Positions 16,703-25,846 of a stretch of 64,000 nt of DNA are shown here, piece after piece. The translations under genes were made by a program, and so were the position numbers. Position 1 is the first letter of the stretch. Each line of letters starts with the position of its first letter. Origin of the DNA: UBA7985 sp965661545 (lineage in GTDB: Bacteria; Pseudomonadota; Alphaproteobacteria; UBA7985). The notes beneath the pieces are model-generated. The model was not told the origin of the DNA. It ran no database searches and was given only the letters and a program-made list of their open reading frames with translations. Location of the stretch: contig CBFIEF010000009.1 in assembly GCA_965661545.1 (NCBI GenBank), forward strand, positions 28,602-92,601, in the 5' to 3' direction.

Positions 16703-17478
16703 GGGGTCAAACCTTTGATGAAGGACAACATATGTTGGGCAACGACGTCACCGCATTCCAACATGATCGAGTGCTTCACCTCCGGCAAGACCACCAGCTC
16801 AGCCCTCGGCATTGCAGCTGCGATCAATTCATTGAGACGCGGCGGACAACCACCATCGTTTTCGCCAGTCAGAACCAGCGATGGCGCGGTTATCTCATAC
16901 AGCCAAGGGGCCATTTCTGTTCCCGCGTAAATGTCAAACACGTTCAGAAAAATCTCAGCGTCCGTCCCAACGACTTGATCCATGCGCGCTTGGACGACTT
17001 CAGGGCTTGTCGCGATGAAAGCGTCGGTAAACCAGCGGTTGGCAAGGGTCGCAAGGATTTCCGGCACACTTTGTGAGCGCATGGCCCTTACCACGCCTTT
17101 GACTTTGGCACTGTCGTCCTCGGTCCGAAACGCCGCCGTCGATAGCAGGCCCAAAGACTGCACGCGACCGGGAAAAGCGCGGGCATAGGCGGGGCCAATC
17201 ATGCCGCCCAGGGAATGACCGGCAAAGTGCGCCGCCTCGAACCCTGTTTTCACTCTCACGGCCTCCAAGTCGGCAACCAACTCATCCAATCCAAACGGCT
17301 GCTCGGGCATGGGGGATTCACCGTGTCCTCGTAAATCATAGGTCACGACGGAGAAATGCGGCGTCAGAACCGGCATTGATTTTCGCCACGTGTTCCGGGC
17401 GGCGCCGATCCCATGGATCAGGAACAAGGGCGGGCCTTCGCCCTCTATGCTGTAGGCGCAATCGATGGCTTGGGTCAT
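16699..17478 (-). CDS. Alpha/beta-fold hydrolase
   Basis: From ATG 17478 the product is 259 residues: IHGIGAARNTW carries the oxyanion hole, the nucleophile Ser is in FAGHSLGGM, the acid is probably the Asp in GENDGGCPP, and the His is in EVKHSIM. A longer in-frame version starting at 17556 would run into the upstream LLM gene and adds a basic, non-homologous leader, so I rejected it. The gene starts 8 bases after the LLM gene and overlaps the epimerase start. Its organisation parallels the hydrolase at 10162-10977, but the two are not close copies. Confidence 0.83.
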   Translation of the reverse strand: MTQAIDCAYSIEGEGPPLFLIHGIGAARNTWRKSMPVLTPHFSVVTYDLRGHGESPMPEQPFGLDELVADLEAVRVKTGFEAAHFAGHSLGGMIGPAYARAFPGRVQSLGLLSTAAFRTEDDSAKVKGVVRAMRSQSVPEILATLANRWFTDAFIATSPEVVQARMDQVVGTDAEIFLNVFDIYAGTEMAPWLYEITAPSLVLTGENDGGCPPRLNELIAAAMPRAELVVLPEVKHSIMLECGDVVAQHMLSFIKGLTP

Positions 17479-17486
17479 GGAGGAGG

Positions 17487-18536
17487 TTATCCTACGGCTG
17501 AAAGTTTTGACGAGCTGCGGTGCGTGAAGTGCGGCATGACTTCTTCGGCGAAGCATTGAATGGCGTCTAAAGTATCCTGCGGATCCAAGCCAAAGTTCAT
17601 GTTCATGATCACGCGATCAATCCCAAGCTCTTCGTAGGGGCCAAGCTTGTCGATCATTTCCGACGGCGTGCAGATGAGCAAGCTTTTCTCCAGCTCCTCC
17701 GCTGACTGCTTCCGAGGGATCTGACGGATCATCCCGGCATCGACCAAGCCGGGACCAAGGAAGATGTTGTCGAACCGGCAATAGTAGTCGTAAGCCGCGC
17801 GGTTCTTGCGCGCACGCTCCGCCTGCGAAGCTGCAACGTGAGCAACTCGGGACAGGGACAGGGTCAGATGGTCGCCTGCGCCATCCATATCAGCTTTGCC
17901 GCGATTAAAGGCATCGACCTGATCCACCAGCATTTGATGGTTGCCGGACAGCGGCGTTGTCTGGATATGGAACCCGCGTTTGGTGCAGTGATAAATCCCT
18001 TCTGGGTTCATAACCGCCATCATCATCGGCGGGCCGCCGGGGCGGACAGGGCGGGGCATAATCGTCATGGCGTCAAACTGGTAGTACTTTCCGTCCCAGC
18101 TCACCTCTTCTTCGTTCAGCAATGCCTGAAGAACATCGAGGCTTTCATCAAACCGTTCGCGGGTTTCTTCCATGGGGACGCCCATGCGTTCCATCTCGAA
18201 CTTAAACGCGCCGCGCCCAACGCCAAGGAACAGACGGCCGTCACAGAAGATATCGGAAACCACCACTTCGCCCGCATAGGTCCGCATGTCGTGCAGCGGC
18301 AGGACGACCACGCAGGTGAGAATTTTGACCTGCTGAGTATGGGCGGCGAGTTTTACGGCAAAAGTCAGCGGCGCTGGCATCATCAAACAGTTCACCAAAT
18401 GATGCTCGGTAATTGACACGGCGTCGAAGCCTAGTCGATCCGCCAGCACAGCCTGATCGATCATGTCCTGATAAACCCGATCGCCTCCATAGGCCTTGTC
18501 GGGGTAATCTGAGGACAACTGAACGCTGAATTCCAT
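17487..18536 (-). CDS. LLM-class flavin-dependent oxidoreductase
   Basis: A luciferase-like monooxygenase of 349 residues. ATG 18536 follows GGAGGAG by 9 bases. Family features are SITEHHLVNCLMMPAPLTFA near residue 50, LPLHDMRTYAGEVVVSDIFC near 85 and GRLFLGVGRGAFKFEMERMG near 107. It opens a three-gene operon with an alpha/beta hydrolase and an epimerase, repeating the LLM-plus-hydrolase pairing seen at 10162-12653. A flavin reductase partner is not encoded nearby. Confidence 0.85.
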   Translation of the reverse strand: MEFSVQLSSDYPDKAYGGDRVYQDMIDQAVLADRLGFDAVSITEHHLVNCLMMPAPLTFAVKLAAHTQQVKILTCVVVLPLHDMRTYAGEVVVSDIFCDGRLFLGVGRGAFKFEMERMGVPMEETRERFDESLDVLQALLNEEEVSWDGKYYQFDAMTIMPRPVRPGGPPMMMAVMNPEGIYHCTKRGFHIQTTPLSGNHQMLVDQVDAFNRGKADMDGAGDHLTLSLSRVAHVAASQAERARKNRAAYDYYCRFDNIFLGPGLVDAGMIRQIPRKQSAEELEKSLLICTPSEMIDKLGPYEELGIDRVIMNMNFGLDPQDTLDAIQCFAEEVMPHFTHRSSSKLSAVG

Positions 18537-19635
18537 ATGCTTGAACTCCTCCACCGAATGCAGCACGAATTTGCGTCATGTGGGCGGACAGGAAAAGCCT
18601 GTCAGCGTCATGATTTGGCGATGCGCGCAGACAAATTGCCTCAGGCATTGGTGGGGAGTGAAGGCCGGTGTCGCTGCGCGGAGTCTCTCAAGAGATCCCT
18701 GTTTCTCTCTTAAGTTAACCCGCCCCTGCCTTCAATTGAGGGGACGCGACGAGCACCTTTAAGGCCGATTGCACATTTTATATGCCGGAAGATGGTGTCA
18801 AAGGGGCCGTCCAGCGCCTCAAAAAAATGGTCATCAACACAAGTATAACGAGGGCATAAGAGGGCCGTGATTCAATCGGCTTTGAGCCGTCGCTGGGGAA
18901 GACAACCAATAGGGATCGCTGGCGAGCGAAGCTTAGCTTGTTTGGCACCCCTGCCAAAGGCCGTGATTGGCATTCGTGAAAAGTTGTATTTTCAGATGAA
19001 ACCGTTTTTTTACGTCATCACTGCCGATGCAAGTGTCCGCCACGGTTTGGATTTTAGCGTGACGGTTCAGGGCAAACTCGGCATGTGGGATCCATGCTGA
19101 ACCATCCGGTTATCAGCCCGAAAGCAGTGGACAATTTTGCAAGCTAAGCCAAGTGGAGCGGACAGTGTGCCGCCTAGGGCTTTCCAGCCGTCCCAAGGAA
19201 CCCAGCAAATCCCGCCATGATCAGTTGCTCCCGATGCCATAGACCCTGAGCTGGCGAACGCTCTTCTCTGAAAACAACCCATCGCCATTCGGTCCTTGAA
19301 TTAGATGCTGGAGCAGTCTTCTAGACCAGCGTGCGAAGGCCTGCTGAGCTCAGATTTTCATTGAGTGGCGGTTGAGTGAATGGGCCCCCAGGACACGGTT
19401 TCCGCTCGTGAGAATTTGAGGTACAGCCCGTATAATTTGGTCGGTTATATCCAAGTCATTTCCAACGATGGTTTTCCGGGGTGTTCGAATTTGAGCAACA
19501 GGCTGTGCCAGATTCAGCACTGGACCAAGAAGCCGCCACTTGAATAGCTTTTCCCTCAGAACGTTTCACCAGCGTTCGGGATCGGCCCTACCGGTCCTAA
19601 AAATGAGTCAAAAAAAACATGAGGAATCCTGGACC
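18537..19635. other. About 1.1 kb without a recognisable gene upstream of urtA
   Basis: Short open frames occur on both strands (for example 18867-19100) but none has a ribosome site, family resemblance or sensible composition. The part nearest urtA should hold its promoter, and two 15-base direct repeats lie at 19412-19426 and 19487-19501. The rest may hide a small RNA or a decayed gene; I can support neither. Confidence 0.5.
19412..19501. repeat. Pair of 15-bp direct repeats upstream of urtA
   Basis: GAATTTGAGGTACAG (19412-19426) and GAATTTGAGCAACAG (19487-19501) match at 13 of 15 positions, 75 bases apart, ending 134 bases before the urtA start. A TATAAT hexamer lies between them (19431-19436) without a clear -35. 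They may be regulator sites for the urea transporter. Confidence 0.45.
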
Positions 19636-20919
19636 ATGAACAAGTTCCTGATTGCAGCAGGGGCCTTCGCGGGCGTGCTTGCTGCGAACGCTGCAGTAGC
19701 TGACGACGACACAATCAAAGTCGGCGTCCTTCACTCTCTTTCGGGTACAATGGCGATCTCCGAGACGACGCTGAAAGACACAGTCTTGATGATGATCGAA
19801 GAGCAGAACAAAGCTGGTGGGTTGCTGGGCAAGCAGCTTGAAGCAGTTGTCGTTGATCCAGCGTCCGATTGGCCGCTTTTCGCTGAGAAAGCGCGCGAGC
19901 TGATCGAGATTGAAGGCGTAGACGTGATGTTCGGTTGTTGGACATCCGTTTCCCGTAAGTCCGTATTGCCGGTCATCGAAGAATTAGCCTCCGTTCCGCT
20001 GTTCTACCCTGTGCAGTACGAAGGCGAGGAGTCATCCAAGTTTGTCTTCTACACGGGCGCTGCACCAAACCAGCAGGCGATCCCTGCGGTCGATTACTAC
20101 CTCGAAGAGCTGGGCGTTGAGTCCTTTGCTTTGCTCGGTACCGATTACGTTTACCCACGGACGACGAACACCATTCTTGAGCAGTACCTGCTTGACGCGG
20201 GCATCGCCTCTGAAGACATCTTCGTGAACTACACCCCATTCGGTCACTCCGATTGGCAGACCATCGTTTCCACGGTTAAGGACTTGGCTGCATCGGGTAA
20301 GAAGGTTGGCGTGATTTCCACGATTAACGGTGACGCTAACGTACCGTTCTACAAAGAACTCGCGAACCAAGGGATCTCTGCTGAAGACATTCCGGTTGTG
20401 GCCTTCTCCGTTGGTGAAGAAGAGCTTTCCGGTCTGGATACAGGCCCACTGGTCGGTCACCTTGCCGCTTGGAACTACTTCCAGTCCGCCGAAGCTGACG
20501 TTAACGACGAGTTCGTTGAAACGTGGCAGAGCTTCATTGGCAACGATGAGCGCGTGACCAACGATCCAATGGAAGCAACCTACATCGGCTTCAAGCTGTG
20601 GGCACAAGCCGTTGAAGCTGCTGGCTCAGAGGCTTACGCTGATTGGCGTCCAGAGATCTACGGCATGTCCGTACCGAACCTGACGGGCGGCGAAGCAACC
20701 ATGTTGGCAAACCACCACCTGACCAAGCCAGTTCTGATTGGTGAAATCCAGGACGATGGCCAGTTCGACATTGTATCGCAGACCACCGAAGTACCGGGTG
20801 ATGCTTGGACAGATTTCCTTGCTGCTTCGGCGACACGCATGTCCGATTGGGCTGACTCCGAAGTCGATTGCGGTAACTATGATACCGAAACCGGCGAGTG
20901 TTTTGGTCAGAACTACTAA
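19636..20919 (+). CDS. urtA: Urea ABC transporter substrate-binding protein
   Basis: Periplasmic urea receptor of the branched-chain-amino-acid-type ABC family, 427 residues. The leader MNKFLIAAGAFAGVLAANAAVA gives a signal peptide of about 22 residues. The body shows VGVLHSLSGTMAISE, GGLLGKQLEAVVVDPASDWP and MFGCWTSVSRKSVLPV, all characteristic of UrtA rather than LivK. ATG 19636 is used because the signal peptide begins there and GAGGAA is upstream; the in-frame extension back to 19540 would mask the signal. It heads urtABCDE, which is normally induced by nitrogen limitation. Confidence 0.93.
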   Translation: MNKFLIAAGAFAGVLAANAAVADDDTIKVGVLHSLSGTMAISETTLKDTVLMMIEEQNKAGGLLGKQLEAVVVDPASDWPLFAEKARELIEIEGVDVMFGCWTSVSRKSVLPVIEELASVPLFYPVQYEGEESSKFVFYTGAAPNQQAIPAVDYYLEELGVESFALLGTDYVYPRTTNTILEQYLLDAGIASEDIFVNYTPFGHSDWQTIVSTVKDLAASGKKVGVISTINGDANVPFYKELANQGISAEDIPVVAFSVGEEELSGLDTGPLVGHLAAWNYFQSAEADVNDEFVETWQSFIGNDERVTNDPMEATYIGFKLWAQAVEAAGSEAYADWRPEIYGMSVPNLTGGEATMLANHHLTKPVLIGEIQDDGQFDIVSQTTEVPGDAWTDFLAASATRMSDWADSEVDCGNYDTETGECFGQNY

Positions 20920-20937
20920 TCAGTCCTGACTAAGCTT

Positions 20938-20975
20938 GGGAAGGTCGGTTCTGCCTCCTCGCAGACGACCTTCCC
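20938..20975 (+). terminator. Hairpin between urtA and urtB
   Basis: Perfect 10-bp stem GGGAAGGTCG / CGACCTTCCC with an 18-base loop and only a weak T-stretch after it. Such hairpins after a binding-protein gene usually act as partial terminators or 3' stabilisers, giving more urtA than urtB mRNA. Confidence 0.65.
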
Positions 20976-21072
20976 TCTGCCTTTTCCCCGTTCGCGCTGA
21001 ACCCAATCCTTGGCCCCACAACCGATGGGTCAGCAGTCTTGTAGTCCTGTCTCCCCAGCAAAGGCTGACGCC

Positions 21073-22686
21073 ATGCTCCGTGTGCTTGCCCTGTTCATTG
21101 CGCTGATGTTGATAAGTCCCGGATGGGCCGCCGCGCAGTCACTGAGTGAAATACTCTCCAACCGTTCGGACGATCTCGCTGCCGGAAAAACGGCCACTAT
21201 CAAAGAAATCGCCGCCGACGTCGCTGCCACCCGCGACCCACAGACCCGAGATGTGCTCGAGAGCTGGATCGATGGACGCTTGCATTACCGCCGCACTGAC
21301 AACCTGATCGTCTTCGCTGACAAGACCGACGCAGGATACGACCTCAGCGACCCCATCACCGGGGATGCGCTTGGTTCAGCGGGTAAGAAAGACACCAAGA
21401 AAGTAAAGAATTCCACGCCCATCAAGGCGATCCTCCGCCCGGGACTGGCGGCACTGGATCTGGCGAGCGTTGACCCCGCCAAACGGCTTTCGGCCGCTGA
21501 GCAAATCTCGAAAAAGCCAACCGAGCAATCCCGCGCTTTGCTACAGCAGGCGCTCGAGACAGAAACCATTCCAAACGTCCGATCGGCGCTAGAGACTGCT
21601 GCGCTGATTGCGACCTTCGCCGTCGCCAACGACACCGAGAAATTAGCGGCTCTGGACACGATGGGCGACCGCCTTGAACCTTCTGTTCGCGGAGCCGTGC
21701 AGCGGATTGCCAATAACAAGAAAGAAGCGCCGGACGTGCGAGAGGCGGCACAGGCGCGCCTTGCGAGCATCGAAACACGCGTGGCGTTGAGCAACTTTGG
21801 TAATAATATCCTGTTTGGCCTGTCTCAGGCCTCGGTTCTGCTGCTGAGCGCCATTGGACTCGCCATTACCTTTGGGGTGATGCGAGTGATCAACATGGCG
21901 CACGGTGAGTTCGTGATGATTGGCGCCTACACGACCTTTGTGGTGCAGACGTCGCTGCCTGTGCCGCCGGGCGTGGGCTTGCTGATATCCATTCCTATGG
22001 CCTTCGCGGTTGCCTTTGTCGCTGGGGTCATCCTCGAGCGGCTGGTTATCCGCTTCCTCTATGGCAGGCCGCTGGAAACGCTGCTGGCGACCTTTGGTGT
22101 ATCGCTGGTTTTGCAGCAGTCTTTCCGCCTGATTTTCACGCCGCAGAACCGGCCCATCGTGACGCCAGACTGGTTGGCGGGAAATCTCTCGCTGAACCCT
22201 ATTTTGGGCATCACAACACCGCGTTTGTTTGTCTTTGGGATCGCGCTGGCGGTCTTCTTTGGCCTTTTGCTGTTTCTGCAGCGCTCCCGGTTTGGTCTGG
22301 AAATGCGGGCTGTTACGCAGAACCGCGCGATTGCCAAAACAATGGGTATTAATTCCAGCCGCGTGGATTACCTCACATTTGGCCTCGGGTCCGGTATCGC
22401 AGGCTTAGCCGGCGCGGTGCTCAGCCAGGTGCTGAAAACCAACCCGGACATGGGAACCGACCTCATCATCCCAAGCTTTATGGTGATCGTCGTGGGTGGC
22501 GTAGGCAGCCTTTGGGGCGCATTGGTTGGCGCGGGGCTGGTCGGTATGGCGACCAAGTTGGTGGAACCGCTGTTCCCGAACAATACCTTGCTGGCAACGG
22601 CCATTATCCTTGTTGCCGTCATTGGCTTCATTCAATTCCGTCCGCGCGGTCTTTTTGCGCAAAAGGGAAGGTCGGCTGAGCTATGA
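21073..22686 (+). CDS. urtB: Urea ABC transporter permease
   Basis: Inner-membrane permease, 537 residues. As in other UrtB proteins, a cleavable-looking leader (LRVLALFIALMLISPGWAAAQ) and a soluble helical region of roughly 200 residues precede the LivH-like permease, which begins near NNILFGLSQASVLLLSAIGL and contains FGVMRVINMAHGEFVMIGAY. ATG 21073 fits the leader best; the frame is open back to 21010 but adds non-hydrophobic residues. The stop overlaps urtC by 4 bases. Confidence 0.92.
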   Translation: MLRVLALFIALMLISPGWAAAQSLSEILSNRSDDLAAGKTATIKEIAADVAATRDPQTRDVLESWIDGRLHYRRTDNLIVFADKTDAGYDLSDPITGDALGSAGKKDTKKVKNSTPIKAILRPGLAALDLASVDPAKRLSAAEQISKKPTEQSRALLQQALETETIPNVRSALETAALIATFAVANDTEKLAALDTMGDRLEPSVRGAVQRIANNKKEAPDVREAAQARLASIETRVALSNFGNNILFGLSQASVLLLSAIGLAITFGVMRVINMAHGEFVMIGAYTTFVVQTSLPVPPGVGLLISIPMAFAVAFVAGVILERLVIRFLYGRPLETLLATFGVSLVLQQSFRLIFTPQNRPIVTPDWLAGNLSLNPILGITTPRLFVFGIALAVFFGLLLFLQRSRFGLEMRAVTQNRAIAKTMGINSSRVDYLTFGLGSGIAGLAGAVLSQVLKTNPDMGTDLIIPSFMVIVVGGVGSLWGALVGAGLVGMATKLVEPLFPNNTLLATAIILVAVIGFIQFRPRGLFAQKGRSAEL

Positions 22687-23996
22687 TGACCTCAACACAA
22701 TATTCCGATTTGGGCCGCCGATATCGGCGCGTTTCCCCTGTTATTTCCATGCTGGTCGTCTTCGCCTTGCTGGCAGGTTTTATGGTCTACGTGCCATTGG
22801 CAAACGGATCATTCAGCGGTGGTGGCGGTGCGCTGCCGGATACGATGGTGCAGTTGTTCGGCAAAATCCTGTGCTTTTCGCTTTTGGCGGTCGCGATGGA
22901 TCTAGTGTGGGGCTACTGCGGGATCCTGTCGCTCGGTCATGGCGCATTCTTCGCACTGGGCGGCTACGCCATTGGGATGAACCTGATCTACGCCACAGCA
23001 GATGAAAAGCTCGCGCAAATCACAGACGCAGTTGCGCGTGACGAAGCGGTCAAGCAGTCGATTTTCTCCGTAGTGGGACAGGGCGAAGACCCTTGGCCGT
23101 GGTTTTGGCTGTTGGCTGACCAATTCTGGTTTCACGCTTTGCTCGTGCTGATCGTTCCGGGTGCGCTGGCCTTTGGGTTTGGTTGGCTGGCGTTTCGCAG
23201 TCGCGTGACGGGGGTTTACTTGTCGATCATTACCCAAGCGCTGACACTCGTGCTTGGTTACCTGTTCATCATGAACGAGTTCGGCCTGCGCGGTAATAAC
23301 GGGCTGTCGGGCCTGCAAAACGTCATGGGCGCATCGATGACGGAGCCGTCGACCAAGGCGTTACTGTTCATCGCCTCAGGTATCGCTTTGATGGTCGGGT
23401 ACGTCATCACCCTGTTTCTCACACAATCCAAGTTCGGGAATGTCATTCGTGGCATCCGGGACGATGAAGACCGCGTGCGTTTCTTGGGGTATCAAGTCGA
23501 GGGCTATAAGGTCTTCGCCTTCGTAGTTTCCGCCATGATGGCCGGCGTGGCTGGGGCGCTGTTTGCCCCGCAAGCTGGAATCATCAACCCAGACAGTTTT
23601 GGTCCTCTTAAGTCGATCGAGATCGCCGTTTGGGTTGCCTTGGGCGGTCGCGGAATGATCTATGGCGCCATTGTCGGCGCGGTGACAGCCAACCTGCTCC
23701 GCTCTGCGTTGACGGGCGGGTGGATCAACTCCATCGGCTTTGGTGCGGCGTCTATCGACGTCAGCGGAGTGCCTTGGCCCGAATTCTGGCCGATCGTTCT
23801 GGGTTTGATGTTTGTGTTGGTCACGCTGTTCCTGCCGAGGGGCATCATGGGGCTTTGGCATGATATCATCGGAATAACGTGGAAGGCGCTGGTGAAGCCA
23901 CGATTGGTCGAACCGGGCGAAGCGTCAGGCGACCCCCTCGAGCCATCCCCAAAATCCGACCTTGCCCCAGTCCGTGAAGTGGTTGCGAGCGCATGA
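22683..23996 (+). CDS. urtC: Urea ABC transporter permease
   Basis: LivM-like permease of 437 residues with hydrophobic segments throughout and the family stretches WGYCGILSLGHGAFFALGGYA and GVYLSIITQALTLVLGYLF. Its final 35 residues are Pro/Glu-rich and probably cytoplasmic. ATGA overlaps couple it to urtB and urtD. With UrtB it forms the urea channel of the complex. Confidence 0.92.
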   Translation: MMTSTQYSDLGRRYRRVSPVISMLVVFALLAGFMVYVPLANGSFSGGGGALPDTMVQLFGKILCFSLLAVAMDLVWGYCGILSLGHGAFFALGGYAIGMNLIYATADEKLAQITDAVARDEAVKQSIFSVVGQGEDPWPWFWLLADQFWFHALLVLIVPGALAFGFGWLAFRSRVTGVYLSIITQALTLVLGYLFIMNEFGLRGNNGLSGLQNVMGASMTEPSTKALLFIASGIALMVGYVITLFLTQSKFGNVIRGIRDDEDRVRFLGYQVEGYKVFAFVVSAMMAGVAGALFAPQAGIINPDSFGPLKSIEIAVWVALGGRGMIYGAIVGAVTANLLRSALTGGWINSIGFGAASIDVSGVPWPEFWPIVLGLMFVLVTLFLPRGIMGLWHDIIGITWKALVKPRLVEPGEASGDPLEPSPKSDLAPVREVVASA

Positions 23997-24829
23997 GCAA
24001 ATATCCTCCCATGGTGCTCAACATGGCACCGGTGCCGCCAGAACCAGTGGAACCGCGAACCACGTCTAGTTTTGAGAGCAGTGATCTGAACACTGGTTCT
24101 TCGCTGCTAATGATGCAGTCGGTGACAGTCTCGTTTGACGGATTCAAAGCCCTCAACGACTTGTCTTTTTCGATTGCAGAGGGCGAGTTGCGGGCGATCA
24201 TTGGCCCCAATGGTGCCGGAAAGACGACCTTCATGGACGTGGTCACAGGCAAAACTCGACCTGACAAGGGCCGCGTGGTGTTTGGCTCGACCGACGTTCT
24301 GCGAAAGTCAGAAGCGGAAATCGCTCGTCTCGGCATTGGACGCAAGTTCCAGCGGCCAACCGTGTTTGAACACCAAACGGTATTTGAAAACCTGATGATG
24401 GCCCTGGCCAACCCCCGCGATCCCGTCGCAGGCATCTTCTACGCACTCAACCGATCCGACCGGCAACGGGTGCAAGACGTGGCGGAGCAAATTAACCTGC
24501 AAGACGTTCTACAAAGCGAAGCGGGCATCCTTTCACACGGGCAGAAACAATGGTTGGAGATCGGAATGCTGCTGGCCCAGGAGCCGAAGCTTTTGCTGGT
24601 CGACGAGCCGGCTGCCGGGATGACGCCCACAGAGCGGGAGCGCACGGTCAGTATTCTGCGCGAGGTCTCAAAAACACGCTCGGTCGTGGTGATCGAGCAC
24701 GACATGGAATTCGTGCGAAACCTCGACTGCCGGGTGACGGTCCTGCACGAAGGATCTGTGCTGGCCGAGGGCTTTATCGATCATGTCGTCAATAATGAGG
24801 AGGTGATCGATGTCTACCTTGGTCGCTGA
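23993..24829 (+). CDS. urtD: Urea ABC transporter ATP-binding protein
   Basis: LivG-type ATPase, 278 residues. Walker A is GPNGAGKTT (near residue 70), the signature region LSHGQKQWLEIGMLL replaces the canonical LSGGQ, Walker B is LLLVDEPAAGM, and the switch His is in VIEHDMEF. An N-terminal extension of about 40 Pro-rich residues precedes the domain; such tails vary in UrtD. It overlaps urtC by 4 bases and urtE by 20. Confidence 0.92.
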   Translation: MSKYPPMVLNMAPVPPEPVEPRTTSSFESSDLNTGSSLLMMQSVTVSFDGFKALNDLSFSIAEGELRAIIGPNGAGKTTFMDVVTGKTRPDKGRVVFGSTDVLRKSEAEIARLGIGRKFQRPTVFEHQTVFENLMMALANPRDPVAGIFYALNRSDRQRVQDVAEQINLQDVLQSEAGILSHGQKQWLEIGMLLAQEPKLLLVDEPAAGMTPTERERTVSILREVSKTRSVVVIEHDMEFVRNLDCRVTVLHEGSVLAEGFIDHVVNNEEVIDVYLGR

Positions 24830-25511
24830 AAACATCACGCTGTCTTACGGTGCTTCACAAATCTTGCACGGGGTCTCGGTCGAGGCTCGTACGGGCGAAG
24901 TGACCTGTGTCATGGGTCCAAATGGCGTCGGCAAAACATCCCTGCTCAAAGCCATTGTGGGCGTCCATCCGTTTAGCGGCGGTAACATTCGCTTGGGTGA
25001 CACCGACCTTGGGCGGCTGAGTGGGCACCAGTTGGCCCGGGCAGGGGTTGGATACGTGCCACAGGGTCGAATGATCTTCCCCCGGCTGACGGTCGAAGAG
25101 AACCTGAAGAGCGGCTTTGCTTGCCTGCCGCGAAGCCAATGGCGCATTCCAAATCGCGTGTTTGAGCTATTTCCCATCCTGGCCGACTTCATGGGGCGTC
25201 GAGGTGGGGATTTGTCTGGTGGACAGCAGCAGCAGCTCGCGATTGCCCGCGCTCTGATCACCAAACCACGCTTGCTGATTCTCGACGAGCCAACAGAGGG
25301 GATTCAGCCCAATGTCATCCAGCAGATTGGGGACGTTATTCGCGCACTGAAGAGTGAGGGCGAAATGTCGATTATTCTGGTGGAACAGTACTTTGACTGG
25401 GCGCAAAAACTGTCGGATAGCTTCACTGTGATGCGCCGCGGAGAGGTGATCGCGCAAACGCGGAAGGAACAGGCAGACATAGATGAATTGCGACGCTTGA
25501 TTTCAATCTGA
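24810..25511 (+). CDS. urtE: Urea ABC transporter ATP-binding protein
   Basis: LivF-type ATPase, 233 residues. Walker A GPNGVGKTSLL, signature LSGGQQQQLAIARAL, Walker B LLILDEPTEGIQP and switch VEQYFDWA are all present. The start lies 20 bases inside urtD behind an AGGAGG (24798-24803) ribosome site. With UrtD it powers urea import. No urease genes follow inside the window. Confidence 0.92.
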   Translation: MSTLVAENITLSYGASQILHGVSVEARTGEVTCVMGPNGVGKTSLLKAIVGVHPFSGGNIRLGDTDLGRLSGHQLARAGVGYVPQGRMIFPRLTVEENLKSGFACLPRSQWRIPNRVFELFPILADFMGRRGGDLSGGQQQQLAIARALITKPRLLILDEPTEGIQPNVIQQIGDVIRALKSEGEMSIILVEQYFDWAQKLSDSFTVMRRGEVIAQTRKEQADIDELRRLISI

Positions 25512-25636
25512 CGCGAAGCACTTTGTTAGCGAGGCTATGGCGCATTTGCGCTCAAGAGCGTCCCTTTTTTCAATGGTATTCCCTGCGAGCATTCGTCAGA
25601 ATGCGCGAAAATACACCTAACTTAGGAACGGAAAAC

Positions 25637-25801
25637 ATGACCCGTCTGATCGCATCTGCTTCTGCACTCTTGCTCACTGCTGGAACTGCCGCAGCTCACA
25701 CTGCTGAAACCGCGCACAGCCATAATGAAATGGTGATCGCAGTCGCTGCTTTGGTTGCTATTGGTGCTGTTGCGACGCGGGTAATCGTTCGCGCGCGCTA
25801 A
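25637..25801 (+). CDS. Very small single-pass membrane protein after urtE
   Basis: A 54-residue frame: leader MTRLIASASALLLTAGTAAA, then a His-rich bridge HTAETAHSHNEM, then a hydrophobic stretch VIAVAALVAIGAVATRVIV and a basic end. AGGAACGG precedes the ATG. It lies 125 bases after urtE on the same strand and before a hairpin. The His cluster could bind a metal. No family is recognised; the design of signal plus one membrane span is coherent enough to call a gene. Confidence 0.6.
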   Translation: MTRLIASASALLLTAGTAAAHTAETAHSHNEMVIAVAALVAIGAVATRVIVRAR

Positions 25802-25813
25802 TCGACGTGGCTT

Positions 25814-25840
25814 GGCCCTTCTGCCAATTGGGGGAGGGCC
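25814..25840 (+). terminator. Hairpin after the small membrane protein
   Basis: Stem GGCCCT / AGGGCC with additional wobble pairs, 13 bases after the stop at 25801. The T-run behind it is poor, so efficiency is uncertain. It could serve the urt transcript. Confidence 0.5.
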
Positions 25841-25846
25841 GTTGCT

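Noticed and set aside
18941..18960. TGGCAC near 18942 as a sigma54 promoter
   Set aside because: The distance from GG to the next GC is wrong for the -24/-12 spacing.
18867..19100. Small frame of 77 codons in the urt upstream gap
   Set aside because: No ribosome site, no recognisable domain, and mixed composition; other frames of similar length occur on both strands there.
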